Below are positions 48,662 to 57,577 of a DNA stretch of 64,000 nucleotides, one piece after another (positions within the stretch are counted from its first letter, which is position 1; every line of letters begins with the position of its first letter). The stretch spans positions 35,633 through 99,632 of the forward strand of contig DATJPD010000183.1 of assembly GCA_035506575.1 (NCBI GenBank), read 5' to 3'. This DNA comes from DATJPD01 sp035506575. GTDB lineage: Bacteria; Pseudomonadota; Alphaproteobacteria; CACIAM-22H2. The translations under genes and the position numbers were made by a program. The notes under the pieces are model-generated. The model searched no databases. It had not been told where the DNA came from and saw nothing but the letters and a program-made list of their open reading frames with translations.

Positions 48662-49411
48662 TTATCGCGAGAGCAGCCGGTCGACCCAGCGGAGGAACTT
48701 GTTTTCGCCGCCCTGTTGGACGTGGTCGAGCCGTGCCGGCGCGCCGGCGCCGCCGCCGTTCGTCTTTCCCGGTCGCGGCGGCAGATACTTGCTCACCGGG
48801 CGGTATTCCATTTCCGGCATCAGGTCGTAACCGCCGCGCTCGGCGACCAGCCGCGACACCGCCGAATGGGGATCGCCGAGATCGCCGAAATGCCGCGCCG
48901 AGGCCGGACAGGTGGCGACGCAGGCCGGCACCCGGTCGGCCTCGGCGAGGTTCTGGTTGTAGATCTTGTCGATGCACAGCGTGCACTTCTTCATCACGCC
49001 GGCATCGTCGTCGAACTCGCGTGCGCCGTAAGGGCAGGCCCAGGAGCAGAGCTTGCAGCCGATGCAGAGATCCGCGTCCACCAGCACGATGCCGTCTTCG
49101 GCGCGCTTGTAGGAGGCGCCGGTCGGGCACACGGTCACGCAGTCCGGGGTCTCGCAATGCAGGCAGTTCTTCGGAAAGTGGACGGTGCGTCCGCACCCAC
49201 CGTCTTCGACCTCGAAGCTGTGGATGCGGTTGAACCACACCCCGCTCGGTTCGGCCTGATATGCCGAGAAGTCGGGAAGCGGTGCGGAGTGGCCGGAGGT
49301 GTTCCACTCCTTGCAGTTGACCGCACAGGCGTGGCATCCGACGCAGGTATCGAGATCGATAACGAGGCCGAGCTTTTTGCCGCCCGCCTGCGGTGCGGGA
49401 AGTTCGGTCAC
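48662..49411 (-). CDS. soeB: 4Fe-4S ferredoxin-type electron transfer subunit (SoeB/DmsB-like)
   Basis: A 249-residue protein with four cysteine clusters: CVGCHACAVNC, CLHCETPDCVTVCP, CIGCKLCSWACPYG and CTLCIDK with CVATCP, able to hold four [4Fe-4S] centres. It links the molybdenum subunit to the membrane anchor. The GTG start at 49411 is set by a GTGA overlap with the stop of the A-subunit gene, so the two are translationally coupled. The reading frame stays open further upstream but only as an overlap of the larger gene. Confidence 0.85.
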   Translation of the reverse strand: MTELPAPQAGGKKLGLVIDLDTCVGCHACAVNCKEWNTSGHSAPLPDFSAYQAEPSGVWFNRIHSFEVEDGGCGRTVHFPKNCLHCETPDCVTVCPTGASYKRAEDGIVLVDADLCIGCKLCSWACPYGAREFDDDAGVMKKCTLCIDKIYNQNLAEADRVPACVATCPASARHFGDLGDPHSAVSRLVAERGGYDLMPEMEYRPVSKYLPPRPGKTNGGGAGAPARLDHVQQGGENKFLRWVDRLLSR

Positions 49412-52266
49412 GGGCGGCCCTTGCGCGGTCCTGCGGCGTTGTAGCGCAACGTCGCGGGCGGCGGCGCGAAGCCTGCCGGCCGCGCCAGCGGGGGAAAGCG
49501 GGGGGCGGTTTCCGCGGCCTCGTCGGGCGCCGCACGCTCGATGCGGACGCGCAGATCGTACCAGGCCGCCTGGCCGGTGACCGGGTCGCTGTTCGAATGA
49601 CGGGCACCGGCGCCGCTGCGCGGCGGGAGCAGTTCGGAGATCACGTGATTGAGGAGGAAGCCGCGCGTGGCTTCCGGCGCGTCGGCGGCGAGGTTCCAGG
49701 CGCCCGCCCGCTTGCCGATCGCGTTCCACGTCCACACCGTCTGCGGGTTCACGCCGTCCATGGTGCGGATCTGGCATTTGATCCGCGAATGGTGGCTGAT
49801 GACCCACGCCCAGTCGTCGTCGGCGAGGCCGAGCCGCGCGGCGGTCGCGCGATGGATATAGAGGCGGTTCTGACTCACGATCTGCCGCAGCCAGGCGTTC
49901 TGTGAGTGCCAGGCGTGATACATCGGCATCGGGCGCTGCGTGACCGCATGCAGCGGGTATTCGTCGGTCGCAACCGAGGCTTCCTCGAGCGGCATGTACC
50001 AGATGGGAAGCGGGTCGAAATAGGTGGTGACGCGCCGGCGCAGCGCCTCGTCGGCGGGCGGCTGTACGGGCCCGTGGCCCTGGGCGGCCAGCCGGAATTT
50101 CTGCAGCGGTTCGGAATAGAGCTGCAGGATGATCGGCTCGACGGCGTCCACAAACCCGAACCGCTTTGCCGTTTCCAGATAGGCCTTGTTGGCGTGTTTG
50201 AAGTACAGCTGGTCGGCGGGGAGGTGATACCGCCAGAAGCAGCCGTTGGCGACATAGGCCTCGAGCTGCCGCGGGTTGCGGGCGCCCGAGCCCTGGCCGT
50301 CGCCGTCCGCACCGCGCCAGCCGGCGAGCGGACCGACGCCGGGCCGCCGCTCGTGGTTCACGATGTAGTCGGGATAGTCCTTGTAGCGGGGTGCTCCGGC
50401 CGCATCGATGAAGCCCGGCAGCTTGAGCCGCGCGCCGAGATCGAGGAGCACGTCCTGGAACGGCCGCACGTCCCGGTCGGGCTTCAAGACCGGCTGGCGG
50501 ATCGCGTCCGCCGGGCCCTCGGCGCTGCTGATCGGCCGGTCGAGCAGCGAGATGCAATCCCATCGCTCGAGATATGTCGTGTCCGGCAGGACGAGATCGG
50601 CGTAGGCGACCGTCTCGGAGAAATAAGCGTCTGCGTAGATGATGCGCGGGATCTTGTACGACCCGTCCGCTTCCTTGTCGGTCAGCATCGCGATCGTCTC
50701 GGCGCTGTTCATCGCCGAGTTCCACGCCATGTTCGACATGTACATGAACAGCGTGTCGATCTTGTACGGATCGCCCTTCCACGCGTTGCGGATGACCATG
50801 TGCATCAGGCCGTGGGCGGCGAGCGGCGCCTCCCACGAATACGCCTTGTCGATGCGCAAAGGGGTGCCGTCGGCCTCGACGAGCAGATCCTCGGGTCCGG
50901 TCGGCTGGCCGAGCGGCATGCCCGACAGCGGCCGGTTGGGCGACACGGTGCGCCCCGCGGGCCGGGGTGCGGGCGGGCAGGGGCGCGGGAACGGGGGCTC
51001 GTAGCGGAACGAGCCCGGCGTGTCGATGGCACCCAGGAGCATCTGCAACAGATGGATGGCGCGGCAGGTGTGAAACCCGTTCGAATGCGCCGAGATGCCG
51101 CGCATCGCGTGCATCGCCACCGGCCGGCCGATCATGGTTTCATGGCGCCGCCCATGACAGTCGGTCCACGGCTGGTCGAGAACGATCTGGCGCTCGAAGG
51201 CGGTGTGCGCGAGCTCGGCGGCGATGCGCCGGATCGTATCGGCTGCAACGCCGCAGGCTGCTGCAACCGCATCGGGCGCATAGTCCGGACTCATGTAGCG
51301 CCCGGCCAGCAGCTGGAATGCCGGCACGGCGAGCCGGCCGCCCGGCAAGGTGAATTCCCCGACCAGCGCCGGGGCGATGTCGATGCGCGCCGCATCCACG
51401 GCGCGGCCGGTGCGCTGATCCCAGGCGAGCGGCTTGCCCCCGTCGTCGCGCGCGAACAGCCCGTCATCCGCGCCGCCGGGGTCGCGCACCACCAGCCAGG
51501 GCGCGTTCGTGTACTTGACGAGATAGTCGAGATCGATGCGGTCGGCGTGCAGCAGTTCGTGGATGAGCGCCATCACGAACAGGCCATCGGTGCCGGGGCG
51601 GATGCCGATCCACTCGTCGGCGATGGCCGAATAGCCGGTGCGCACCGGGTTGACCGACACGATCTTGACCCCGCGTGCCTTGAGCTTTGCGAGGCCGATC
51701 TTGATCGGGTTCGAATCGTGGTCTTCGGCGACGCCGAACAGCATGAAGTACTGCGTGCGCTCCCAGTCCGGCTCGCCGAACTCCCAGAACGAGCCGCCGA
51801 TCGTGTAGAGCCCCGCTGCGGCCATGTTGACCGAGCAGAAGCCGCCATGGGCGGCGAAATTGGGCGTGCCGAACTGTGCCGCCCACCAGCCGGTCAGGGC
51901 CTGGCTCTGGTCGCGGCCGGTGAACAGGGCGAGCTTCTTAGGGTCGGTTGCCCGGATCCGGCCGAGCCATTCGGCCGCGATTGCCAGCGCCTCAGGCCAC
52001 TCGATCTCCTTGAATTCGGCCTTGCCGCGCTCGCCCACGCGCAGCAGCGGCTTTCTCAGCCTCGCCGGCGAGTACTGCTGCATGATCCCGGCTGAGCCCT
52101 TCGCGCACAGCACGCCGCGATTGACCGGGTGATCGCGGTTGCCCTCGATGTAGCGGATCTGCCCGTCCTTGAGGTGCACGTTGATGCCGCAGCGGCACGC
52201 GCACATGTAGCAGGTGGTCTGCTTGACCTCGTCGGCCACGTGCGGGGAGGTGTCGATCGCGTGCAA
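49408..52266 (-). CDS. soeA: Molybdopterin oxidoreductase catalytic subunit (SoeA-like)
   Basis: A 952-residue enzyme of the DMSO-reductase family. It begins with an Fe-S motif (Cys19, Cys22, Cys26 and a fourth Cys in VLCAKGSAG), then the molybdopterin guanine dinucleotide-binding domains and the C-terminal molydop-binding barrel (PMYHAWHSQNAWLRQIVSQNRLYIHR). No Tat signal precedes the first Cys, so the enzyme should face the cytoplasm, as in SoeABC sulfite:quinone oxidoreductase, whose subunit sizes also match. PhsA/PsrA/DmsA types usually carry a Tat signal. The start is uncertain: TTG 52266 with GGAAGG 12 nt upstream, or GTG 52239. Confidence 0.78.
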   Translation of the reverse strand: MHAIDTSPHVADEVKQTTCYMCACRCGINVHLKDGQIRYIEGNRDHPVNRGVLCAKGSAGIMQQYSPARLRKPLLRVGERGKAEFKEIEWPEALAIAAEWLGRIRATDPKKLALFTGRDQSQALTGWWAAQFGTPNFAAHGGFCSVNMAAAGLYTIGGSFWEFGEPDWERTQYFMLFGVAEDHDSNPIKIGLAKLKARGVKIVSVNPVRTGYSAIADEWIGIRPGTDGLFVMALIHELLHADRIDLDYLVKYTNAPWLVVRDPGGADDGLFARDDGGKPLAWDQRTGRAVDAARIDIAPALVGEFTLPGGRLAVPAFQLLAGRYMSPDYAPDAVAAACGVAADTIRRIAAELAHTAFERQIVLDQPWTDCHGRRHETMIGRPVAMHAMRGISAHSNGFHTCRAIHLLQMLLGAIDTPGSFRYEPPFPRPCPPAPRPAGRTVSPNRPLSGMPLGQPTGPEDLLVEADGTPLRIDKAYSWEAPLAAHGLMHMVIRNAWKGDPYKIDTLFMYMSNMAWNSAMNSAETIAMLTDKEADGSYKIPRIIYADAYFSETVAYADLVLPDTTYLERWDCISLLDRPISSAEGPADAIRQPVLKPDRDVRPFQDVLLDLGARLKLPGFIDAAGAPRYKDYPDYIVNHERRPGVGPLAGWRGADGDGQGSGARNPRQLEAYVANGCFWRYHLPADQLYFKHANKAYLETAKRFGFVDAVEPIILQLYSEPLQKFRLAAQGHGPVQPPADEALRRRVTTYFDPLPIWYMPLEEASVATDEYPLHAVTQRPMPMYHAWHSQNAWLRQIVSQNRLYIHRATAARLGLADDDWAWVISHHSRIKCQIRTMDGVNPQTVWTWNAIGKRAGAWNLAADAPEATRGFLLNHVISELLPPRSGAGARHSNSDPVTGQAAWYDLRVRIERAAPDEAAETAPRFPPLARPAGFAPPPATLRYNAAGPRKGRP

Positions 52267-52357
52267 GCTGGACTCGGGCCTTCCGAATGGGACGCCTTGG
52301 TTTAGCAGCGAAGGCGCCCGACTCGAAACCGATTCTTCGCCGCCGCGGGCATGCCAG

Positions 52358-54958
52358 CTATACCGTCCGTTGCGGTGCCAGGCTGGCCACCACGGCCCGA
52401 ATGCGCGCTGCGGCCTCGTCCGGGCGCCCGCCGGTGGCTTTCAGAAGAGCGTCCGCGGCCACGGGCGGGCCGAACGTCACGTCGATCCGGCCGCGGCGCG
52501 GAAACCGGCGGCCGCGCGGCCACGCGGTGAATGTCCCTTCGATATAGGCCGGCACGACAGGCACGGGATGCTCTGTCAGCACCACGCCGACACCCGGCAG
52601 GAACCGCTGCAGTGTCCCGTCGGCGCTACGTCCACCTTCGGGGAACCACACGAGCGACCGGCCATGCCCGAGAACGGCTCCGGCCCAGGCGAGGCTCGCC
52701 GCGACCGCACGGTCCGGGTCGACCGGAATCACCTGGGCGACGCGGCTGAACGCGCGCTGCAAGGGCCCTGCGAAGAGGATCCCCGTCCATCCGGCCCACC
52801 AGATCTCGCGCAGCCGCGCATAGGGCAGTGCTGCGGCGAGCGCGAGCGGATCGAGATAGCTCGCGTGATTGGCGCAGATCATGTACGGCGCGCGCGGCGG
52901 CAGGTGCTCGAGCCCGGCGATCCGCAGGTCGAAGGCATGCCGCATGACCAGACGGTTGAGCGAGGCCAGGCTTCGTTGCGCCACGCGCAAGGCGGGCCCC
53001 GCCCGCTGTCGATCGAACTCCGCGGTGGGGATCGGTGCCGCGGGGCGCGCCGCGGCCGGCTGGCCACTCGCGTCCACCGCCTCGCGCAGGAGATCGCGCA
53101 AGGTCACGATGCGGGCGATCGCGGCCTCGCCGAGCGTCAACCCCAGCGCATGCTCGAGGTCGAGGCTGAGATTGACCCAGCCGAGGGAGTCGATGCCGAG
53201 ATCGAGCTGCGGGCTCGTGTCGAGCGACAGCGCCCGGCCGGGGAAGCGCGCGGCGAGCCATTGCCAGACGCGGGCCGCGGCCGGGGTGCCGAGCAGCGCC
53301 TTGAGCTCCCCGGACATCTCAGCCGGCGGCTCGGCACCGCCGCGCGACAGGGCCCGTTCGTAGAGGGCCGGAAGCAGAAAGCGCCGCGGCTTGCCGAGAT
53401 GCGTGCGCGGCAGCGGCTCATGGCTGATCGCAATGCCGGTCAGGCGCTGATGCGGCGGCAGCGCGCGCCCGCGCTCGGTCAGCGCCTCACGGATGAGGTC
53501 CTCGGCACGGCCGGCGCCGCGCGTCCGGATCGCGTCGAGGTTCGGAACCACGACCGCCACCAGCCGGCCGTTGTGGCCGAGAATCGCCAGCTCGCGGATG
53601 AACGGCGAGTCCGCGTAGACCGCCTCGACCGTCTCGGGGAAGATCTTCTTGCCGTCCGCGAGCACGATCGTCTCGGTGAGCCGGGCGGCGATATGGAGGT
53701 TGCCCCCGCCGTCCAGCCGGCCCAGATCGCCCGTGCGGAACCATCGGTCCTCGGTGAAGACGGAAGCGGTGGCCACGGGATCGTTCCGGTAGCCGCCGAA
53801 CACGCTGGCCCCGCGCGCCTGGATCTCGCCCACGCCGTCGGCACCCGCGTTCACGATGCGCAGCTCGACGCCCGGAAGTGGCCGGCCCGCGCTGCCGGCG
53901 GGTGTCTTGCCGCGGCGGGTGAAGGTGAGAATGGGCGAGGTTTCCGTGAGGCCGTAGCCGGTGAGCACTTCCCATCCGAGCCCGACCAAGGCGTCTTCGG
54001 TCTCCCGATCGAGGGCGGCACCGCCCGAAACGAGGATCCGCAGCCGCGGCCCTAAGCGCCGGTGCAGCGGTGCGAACAGCCACCGGCCGATCCGGACATT
54101 CGCGGACCTGGCGAGCCGTGCCGACAGACTGACGAGGCGCGGGAAGAGCGTCGCGAGCATTCCACCGCCCACGCGCAACTGGGCCCGGACGCCGTCGACC
54201 AACGCGGAATAGAGCCGCGGCACGCCCAGAAGATGCGTGACGCGGCCGTCGCGCAGAGCGACCGTCAGCTCCGGACCGCTGAGTCCCGCGGGCAGCACGA
54301 TGGCCACACCGGCGGCCAACGGCGTCAGCAGGCCGACCGTCATGGGATAGACGTGGTGGAACGGCAGCGGCAGCAGCGCGCGGTCGCCGCCGCGGACCAG
54401 GCGCTCGGTAAGCAGGGCCGTGACATTGGACATCAGGTTCGCATGCGTGAGCGGCACGGATTTGGGCGTGCCTGTTGTCCCCGACGTATGCGCGATCACG
54501 GCGACGTCGGCGGGCCGTGCGTGCGCCAGCGGTGCGGGGCCCACCGCAGGCGATCTGTCCTGGTCGCCCTCGAGGGCGATGATCGACACGCCCACAGCCT
54601 GCGACGCGATGCGCTGCGTCCGCTCGGCCGTGGTCGCCAGCCACCGGCAGGCGTTCTTGGCGAGCAGGCGTGCGATCTCGGCGGCGTCGGAGCGCTCGTC
54701 GAGCGGCATCGCCACCGCTCCGGCCCGGATCACGCCGAGAAATAGGGCGATCCAGTGAGGCGAATTCGGGGCCCAGATCCCGACCGGCTCGCCCCTCTGC
54801 ACGCCGCGCTCGGCCAGGCCGGCGGCGAGGCGCTCCACAGTCGACGACAGCTGCGCGAACGACCACGTCTCAGCCCCGGATTTACTGAAGGCGATGATCG
54901 CGGGCGCGGCGCCGCGCGCCGACAGGCCCGCGATCAGGTCGTTCAGCGTCTCGCGCAA
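52358..54958 (-). CDS. Three-domain acyl-activating enzyme: AMP ligase, acyl carrier, PlsC acyltransferase
   Basis: An 866-residue protein. Residues 1-515 form an AMP-dependent synthetase (P-loop SGTTGTPKS, TGYGLTETSP, GEIQARG, TGDLG). Residues about 545-620 form a carrier domain with the phosphopantetheine serine in LGIDSLGWVNL. Residues about 660-866 form a PlsC-type acyltransferase (NHASYLDP with the HxxxxD motif, then FPEGGRS). It probably activates a fatty acid, loads it on its own carrier arm and transfers it to a lysophospholipid, similar to Aas but with a built-in carrier. The TTG start at 54958 follows GAGG. It is probably transcribed ahead of, or alongside, soeABC (91 bp apart). Confidence 0.87.
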   Translation of the reverse strand: MRETLNDLIAGLSARGAAPAIIAFSKSGAETWSFAQLSSTVERLAAGLAERGVQRGEPVGIWAPNSPHWIALFLGVIRAGAVAMPLDERSDAAEIARLLAKNACRWLATTAERTQRIASQAVGVSIIALEGDQDRSPAVGPAPLAHARPADVAVIAHTSGTTGTPKSVPLTHANLMSNVTALLTERLVRGGDRALLPLPFHHVYPMTVGLLTPLAAGVAIVLPAGLSGPELTVALRDGRVTHLLGVPRLYSALVDGVRAQLRVGGGMLATLFPRLVSLSARLARSANVRIGRWLFAPLHRRLGPRLRILVSGGAALDRETEDALVGLGWEVLTGYGLTETSPILTFTRRGKTPAGSAGRPLPGVELRIVNAGADGVGEIQARGASVFGGYRNDPVATASVFTEDRWFRTGDLGRLDGGGNLHIAARLTETIVLADGKKIFPETVEAVYADSPFIRELAILGHNGRLVAVVVPNLDAIRTRGAGRAEDLIREALTERGRALPPHQRLTGIAISHEPLPRTHLGKPRRFLLPALYERALSRGGAEPPAEMSGELKALLGTPAAARVWQWLAARFPGRALSLDTSPQLDLGIDSLGWVNLSLDLEHALGLTLGEAAIARIVTLRDLLREAVDASGQPAAARPAAPIPTAEFDRQRAGPALRVAQRSLASLNRLVMRHAFDLRIAGLEHLPPRAPYMICANHASYLDPLALAAALPYARLREIWWAGWTGILFAGPLQRAFSRVAQVIPVDPDRAVAASLAWAGAVLGHGRSLVWFPEGGRSADGTLQRFLPGVGVVLTEHPVPVVPAYIEGTFTAWPRGRRFPRRGRIDVTFGPPVAADALLKATGGRPDEAAARIRAVVASLAPQRTV

Positions 54959-55132
54959 GGTCGCCTCGCCAGCCGCACGTTCATCGGTCGGGTTTGCGCG
55001 TCAAATATGAAGCCTCATGCCAGATCTCCGACCCAAGCACCGGCATGCGCCCGATGCAAGGGAGGGATGACGCGCGCCGCGGCCGGCAACATGCGAGACT
55101 TGCGCACCGGAATTCCACGGAAGAGGGATCTC

Positions 55133-56203
55133 ATGAGCGCCATCTTCGACCGCACGGACGCGTTCTGCTCGCGCTTCGGCCTGCAGGTGCCGATCCTGCT
55201 CGGGCCCATGGCGGGTGTTCCGGCACCCCAGCTCTCGATTGCCGTCGCCAACGCCGGCGGGCTCGGCTCGTGCGGGGTCTTGCTGATGAAGCCGGAGGAG
55301 ATCACGGCCTGGGCGGCGGAGGTGCGCAGCAAGAGCAATGGCGCGTTCCAGATGAACATCTGGATCCCGGACCCGGCGCCGAAGCGCGATGCAGCCGCCG
55401 AAGAGCGCGTGCGGAATTTCCTGGGCAGCTGGGGTCCGCCTGTGCCGGCCAGCGCGGGCGACACGAAGCCGCCCGACTTCGCGGCGCAATGCGAGGCCCT
55501 GCTCGCGGCGGCACCGCCGGCCTTGTCGTCGGTGATGGGCCTTTATCCTCCGGCGTTCGTGGCGCGCATGAAGGAACGCGGCATCAAATGGATCGCCAAC
55601 GTGTCGACGGTGGCGGAAGCGCGCGCGGCCGAGGCGGCCGGTGCCGACGTGATCGCCGCACAGGGCATGGAGGCGGGCGGGCATCGCGGCTGCTTCGAGG
55701 CGGCGGAGGCCGAACGGCGGATGGTGGGGTTGTTCGCGTTGCTGCCGGCGGTCGTGGACGCTGTGAAGGTCCCGGTCGTGGCCACGGGTGGAATCGGCGA
55801 TGCGCGCGGGGTGGCGGCGGCTTTGGCGCTCGGTGCCAGTGCGGTGCAACTCGGCACCGCCTTCCTGCGCAGCCCCGAGGCGAAGATCCCCGCCGCCTGG
55901 GCGAACGCGCTCGAGGGCGTGGCACCGGAGGACACGGTGGTCAGCCGGGTGTTCAGCGGCCGCGCCGGGCGCAGCCTCGCCACCAGATACGTCCGCGCCG
56001 CCACCGCCCCGGATGCGCCGCCGCCTGCACCCTATCCGGTGCAACGCGGGCTGACGGCCGCCATGCGCGCCGAAGGCAACAAGGCCGACACGGTCGACCG
56101 CATTCAGGCCTGGGCTGGCCAATCGGCGCGTCTCGCGCGGCCGGAGCCCGCGGCCGAGATCGTGCGCCGGATCTGGGAGGGTACGCGGGCGATTCTGGCA
56201 TGA
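55133..56203 (+). CDS. Nitronate monooxygenase (2-nitropropane dioxygenase family)
   Basis: A 356-residue FMN TIM-barrel enzyme. PILLGPMAGVPAPQLSIAVANAGGLGSCGV is the N-terminal FMN/substrate segment, GADVIAAQGMEAGGHRG carries the catalytic His, and PVVATGGIGDARGVAAALALGASAVQLGTAFL is the phosphate-binding end. Family members oxidise alkyl nitronates such as propionate 3-nitronate. The start at 55133 follows AGAGGGATCTC; the longer frame upstream overlaps the divergent ligase gene and is rejected. There are 174 bp between the two divergent starts. Confidence 0.9.
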   Translation: MSAIFDRTDAFCSRFGLQVPILLGPMAGVPAPQLSIAVANAGGLGSCGVLLMKPEEITAWAAEVRSKSNGAFQMNIWIPDPAPKRDAAAEERVRNFLGSWGPPVPASAGDTKPPDFAAQCEALLAAAPPALSSVMGLYPPAFVARMKERGIKWIANVSTVAEARAAEAAGADVIAAQGMEAGGHRGCFEAAEAERRMVGLFALLPAVVDAVKVPVVATGGIGDARGVAAALALGASAVQLGTAFLRSPEAKIPAAWANALEGVAPEDTVVSRVFSGRAGRSLATRYVRAATAPDAPPPAPYPVQRGLTAAMRAEGNKADTVDRIQAWAGQSARLARPEPAAEIVRRIWEGTRAILA

Positions 56204-56519
56204 CCTAGCCGCCCAGCTGCTTTTCCAGGAACACGCGCGTGTGCGCGTCCTTCCCGCGGCGGCGGCCCGCGGCGGACGATGCGAAAGCCGTGGCGGCTGA
56301 TCCGATCCAACCGCATATCGATCTGGTCGAGCCGTGACGGTTGACCAGCGAAGTCAGCAGGCACGTGACCGCGACCAACGTGAAGCTGAGCCACTTGGTT
56401 TTCAAGCGAGGTCAGCGCGGGCCTCTGGCAGTAAGTCCCGCGGCACCGCGCGCCATCCCCGACATAATCCCCAACGCGCCAAATCCCGAGCAGCCGGATG
56501 GCAGGCCGTCATTACTTCA
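56204..56519. other. Interval with a possible decayed small membrane-protein gene
   Basis: 316 bp with no sound gene. On the minus strand 56205-56405 encodes 66 residues from a TTG, opening with a membrane-like KTKWLSFTLVAVTCLLTSLVN. About 25 codons in, the neighbouring frame continues as a helical LDQIDMRLDRIS segment, which looks more natural, so a single-base frameshift in a small membrane/coiled-coil gene is possible. The part from 56406 to 56519 shows nothing recognisable. Confidence 0.35.
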
Positions 56520-56939
56520 TCAGGGCCCATTATATGGGGCCAGATCAGGCCAGCTTCTCCGGATAACTTGTTCTAGAACGGACGTGACCTTCTCAAATTG
56601 AGGCGTTGATTTAGGCTCATAGACACCCACGAGCATTTCGTCTGTGTGACGTACGTTGGTGACGTGCACCTCAATTGAATGATCGGGCTCCGACTTAAGG
56701 ATCAAATAAAAGATGTGCCTTCCGTCATCCGGCTTAGGAGGTAAAGTCGCCCCATTGTCGAAGATTGAAAAATGATGCCCTTTGGCAAATTCGTTGAGCG
56801 TGTCGCGAACCGCGCCAATCTCCTCATTCTGAATATGAAATGAGAGACGCATCTTTGGTTCCATGTTTTGTGCCTTGGCGCTCGCAGATATCCCTATAAG
56901 GACCGCGAGAAAGATCACCAGCGCTACAAACCTTTTCAT
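56520..56939 (-). CDS. Secreted protein of unknown function, low GC, beside tRNA-Leu
   Basis: A 139-residue protein with a signal peptide (MKRFVALVIFLAVLIGISASAKAQ) starting at 56939. The mature part includes LSFHIQNEEIGAVRDTLNEFAKGHHFSIFDNG and FYLILKSEPDHSIEVHVTN, an alpha/beta pattern with no family I recognise. The DNA is visibly richer in A and T than all neighbours and codon choice differs (AAA, AAT and GAA are common). It sits 27 bp from the 3' end of a tRNA gene, so recent acquisition is likely. Confidence 0.7.
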   Translation of the reverse strand: MKRFVALVIFLAVLIGISASAKAQNMEPKMRLSFHIQNEEIGAVRDTLNEFAKGHHFSIFDNGATLPPKPDDGRHIFYLILKSEPDHSIEVHVTNVRHTDEMLVGVYEPKSTPQFEKVTSVLEQVIRRSWPDLAPYNGP

Positions 56940-56966
56940 AGGCACTCGCTAATAAACAATTGATTT

Positions 56967-57056
56967 TGGTGCCCGCTCCCGGACTTGAACCGGGACGGCC
57001 CGGTAAAGGGCCTACGGATTTTAAGTCCGTTGCGTCTACCATTCCGCCAAGCGGGC
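56967..57056 (-). tRNA. tRNA-Leu (UAA)
   Basis: A 90-nt class II tRNA read on the minus strand: acceptor GCCCGCT pairing with AGCGGGC, then discriminator A and an encoded CCA. The anticodon stem ACGGA/TCCGT surrounds the loop CTTAAAA, with anticodon TAA at 57021-57023. The long variable arm and the GGTTCAAGTCC T-loop are normal. Confidence 0.95.
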
Positions 57057-57103
57057 GCGCGAGGAAGCTATCCGGCGCCTGCCAGCGGCGCAACGGGCTG
57101 TGC

Positions 57104-57577
57104 TTATTTCGCCTGCTCGCCGCGGACTTCGGCGCCCCAGTCGCGCTCCAGAAGTGCCTGGCGGTCGCGGATCTCGCGCAGCCGCTTCGAGGACTTCATG
57201 TCGTCGATCCACACGGTGACGGCCGGCAGGAGAAGATAGATCGCAAGCCCGCCGAGCACCGCCCCGCCGACAAAGGTCCACGCGGAGAGGCTCGTCAGCA
57301 GGTTGCGCCGGGCACCACCCGCGATCGCCCCCATCACCAGCGGCAGCAGGGTGGCGACCGTCATCGAGCCCATCGAGATGGTGGCCGCGCGCTGGCCGGG
57401 CCGCTCGAGCAGGGCTGCCGCACAGGTGGGACCGAGCGCGATCGCCACGAAGGCGAGATACTCGACCGAGCGCGTGCCGATGAGGCCGAACAGCGCGATC
57501 GCCACGCCCGCGGCGATGAGCCGGCCGCTCGCGCGCAGCTGATGCGCATGGTGATGGACGCGGATGCGGACGCTCAC
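57104..57577 (-). CDS. Small membrane protein, partner of pseudokinase (copy 1)
   Basis: A 157-residue protein with about four membrane helices (LIAAGVAIALFGLIG, YLAFVAIALGPTCAAAL, SMTVATLLPLVMGAIAG, AWTFVGGAVLGGLAIYLLLPAV) and a C-terminal charged helix (RLREIRDRQALLERDWGAEVR). The GTG start overlaps the stop of the pseudokinase gene (GTGA). It is a paralogue of the product of 59757-60209: shared ERPGQRAATIS-, AWTFVGGA- and ERDWGAEVR-type blocks, same length and same position after a kinase-like gene. No known family is recognised. It probably forms a membrane complex with its partner. Confidence 0.75.
   Translation of the reverse strand: MSVRIRVHHHAHQLRASGRLIAAGVAIALFGLIGTRSVEYLAFVAIALGPTCAAALLERPGQRAATISMGSMTVATLLPLVMGAIAGGARRNLLTSLSAWTFVGGAVLGGLAIYLLLPAVTVWIDDMKSSKRLREIRDRQALLERDWGAEVRGEQAK

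Noticed and set aside
49412..50836. In-frame upstream extension of the iron-sulfur subunit gene (724 residues)
   Set aside because: It overlaps the molybdenum subunit gene in another frame. The GTGA junction at 49408-49411 gives a normal-sized subunit.
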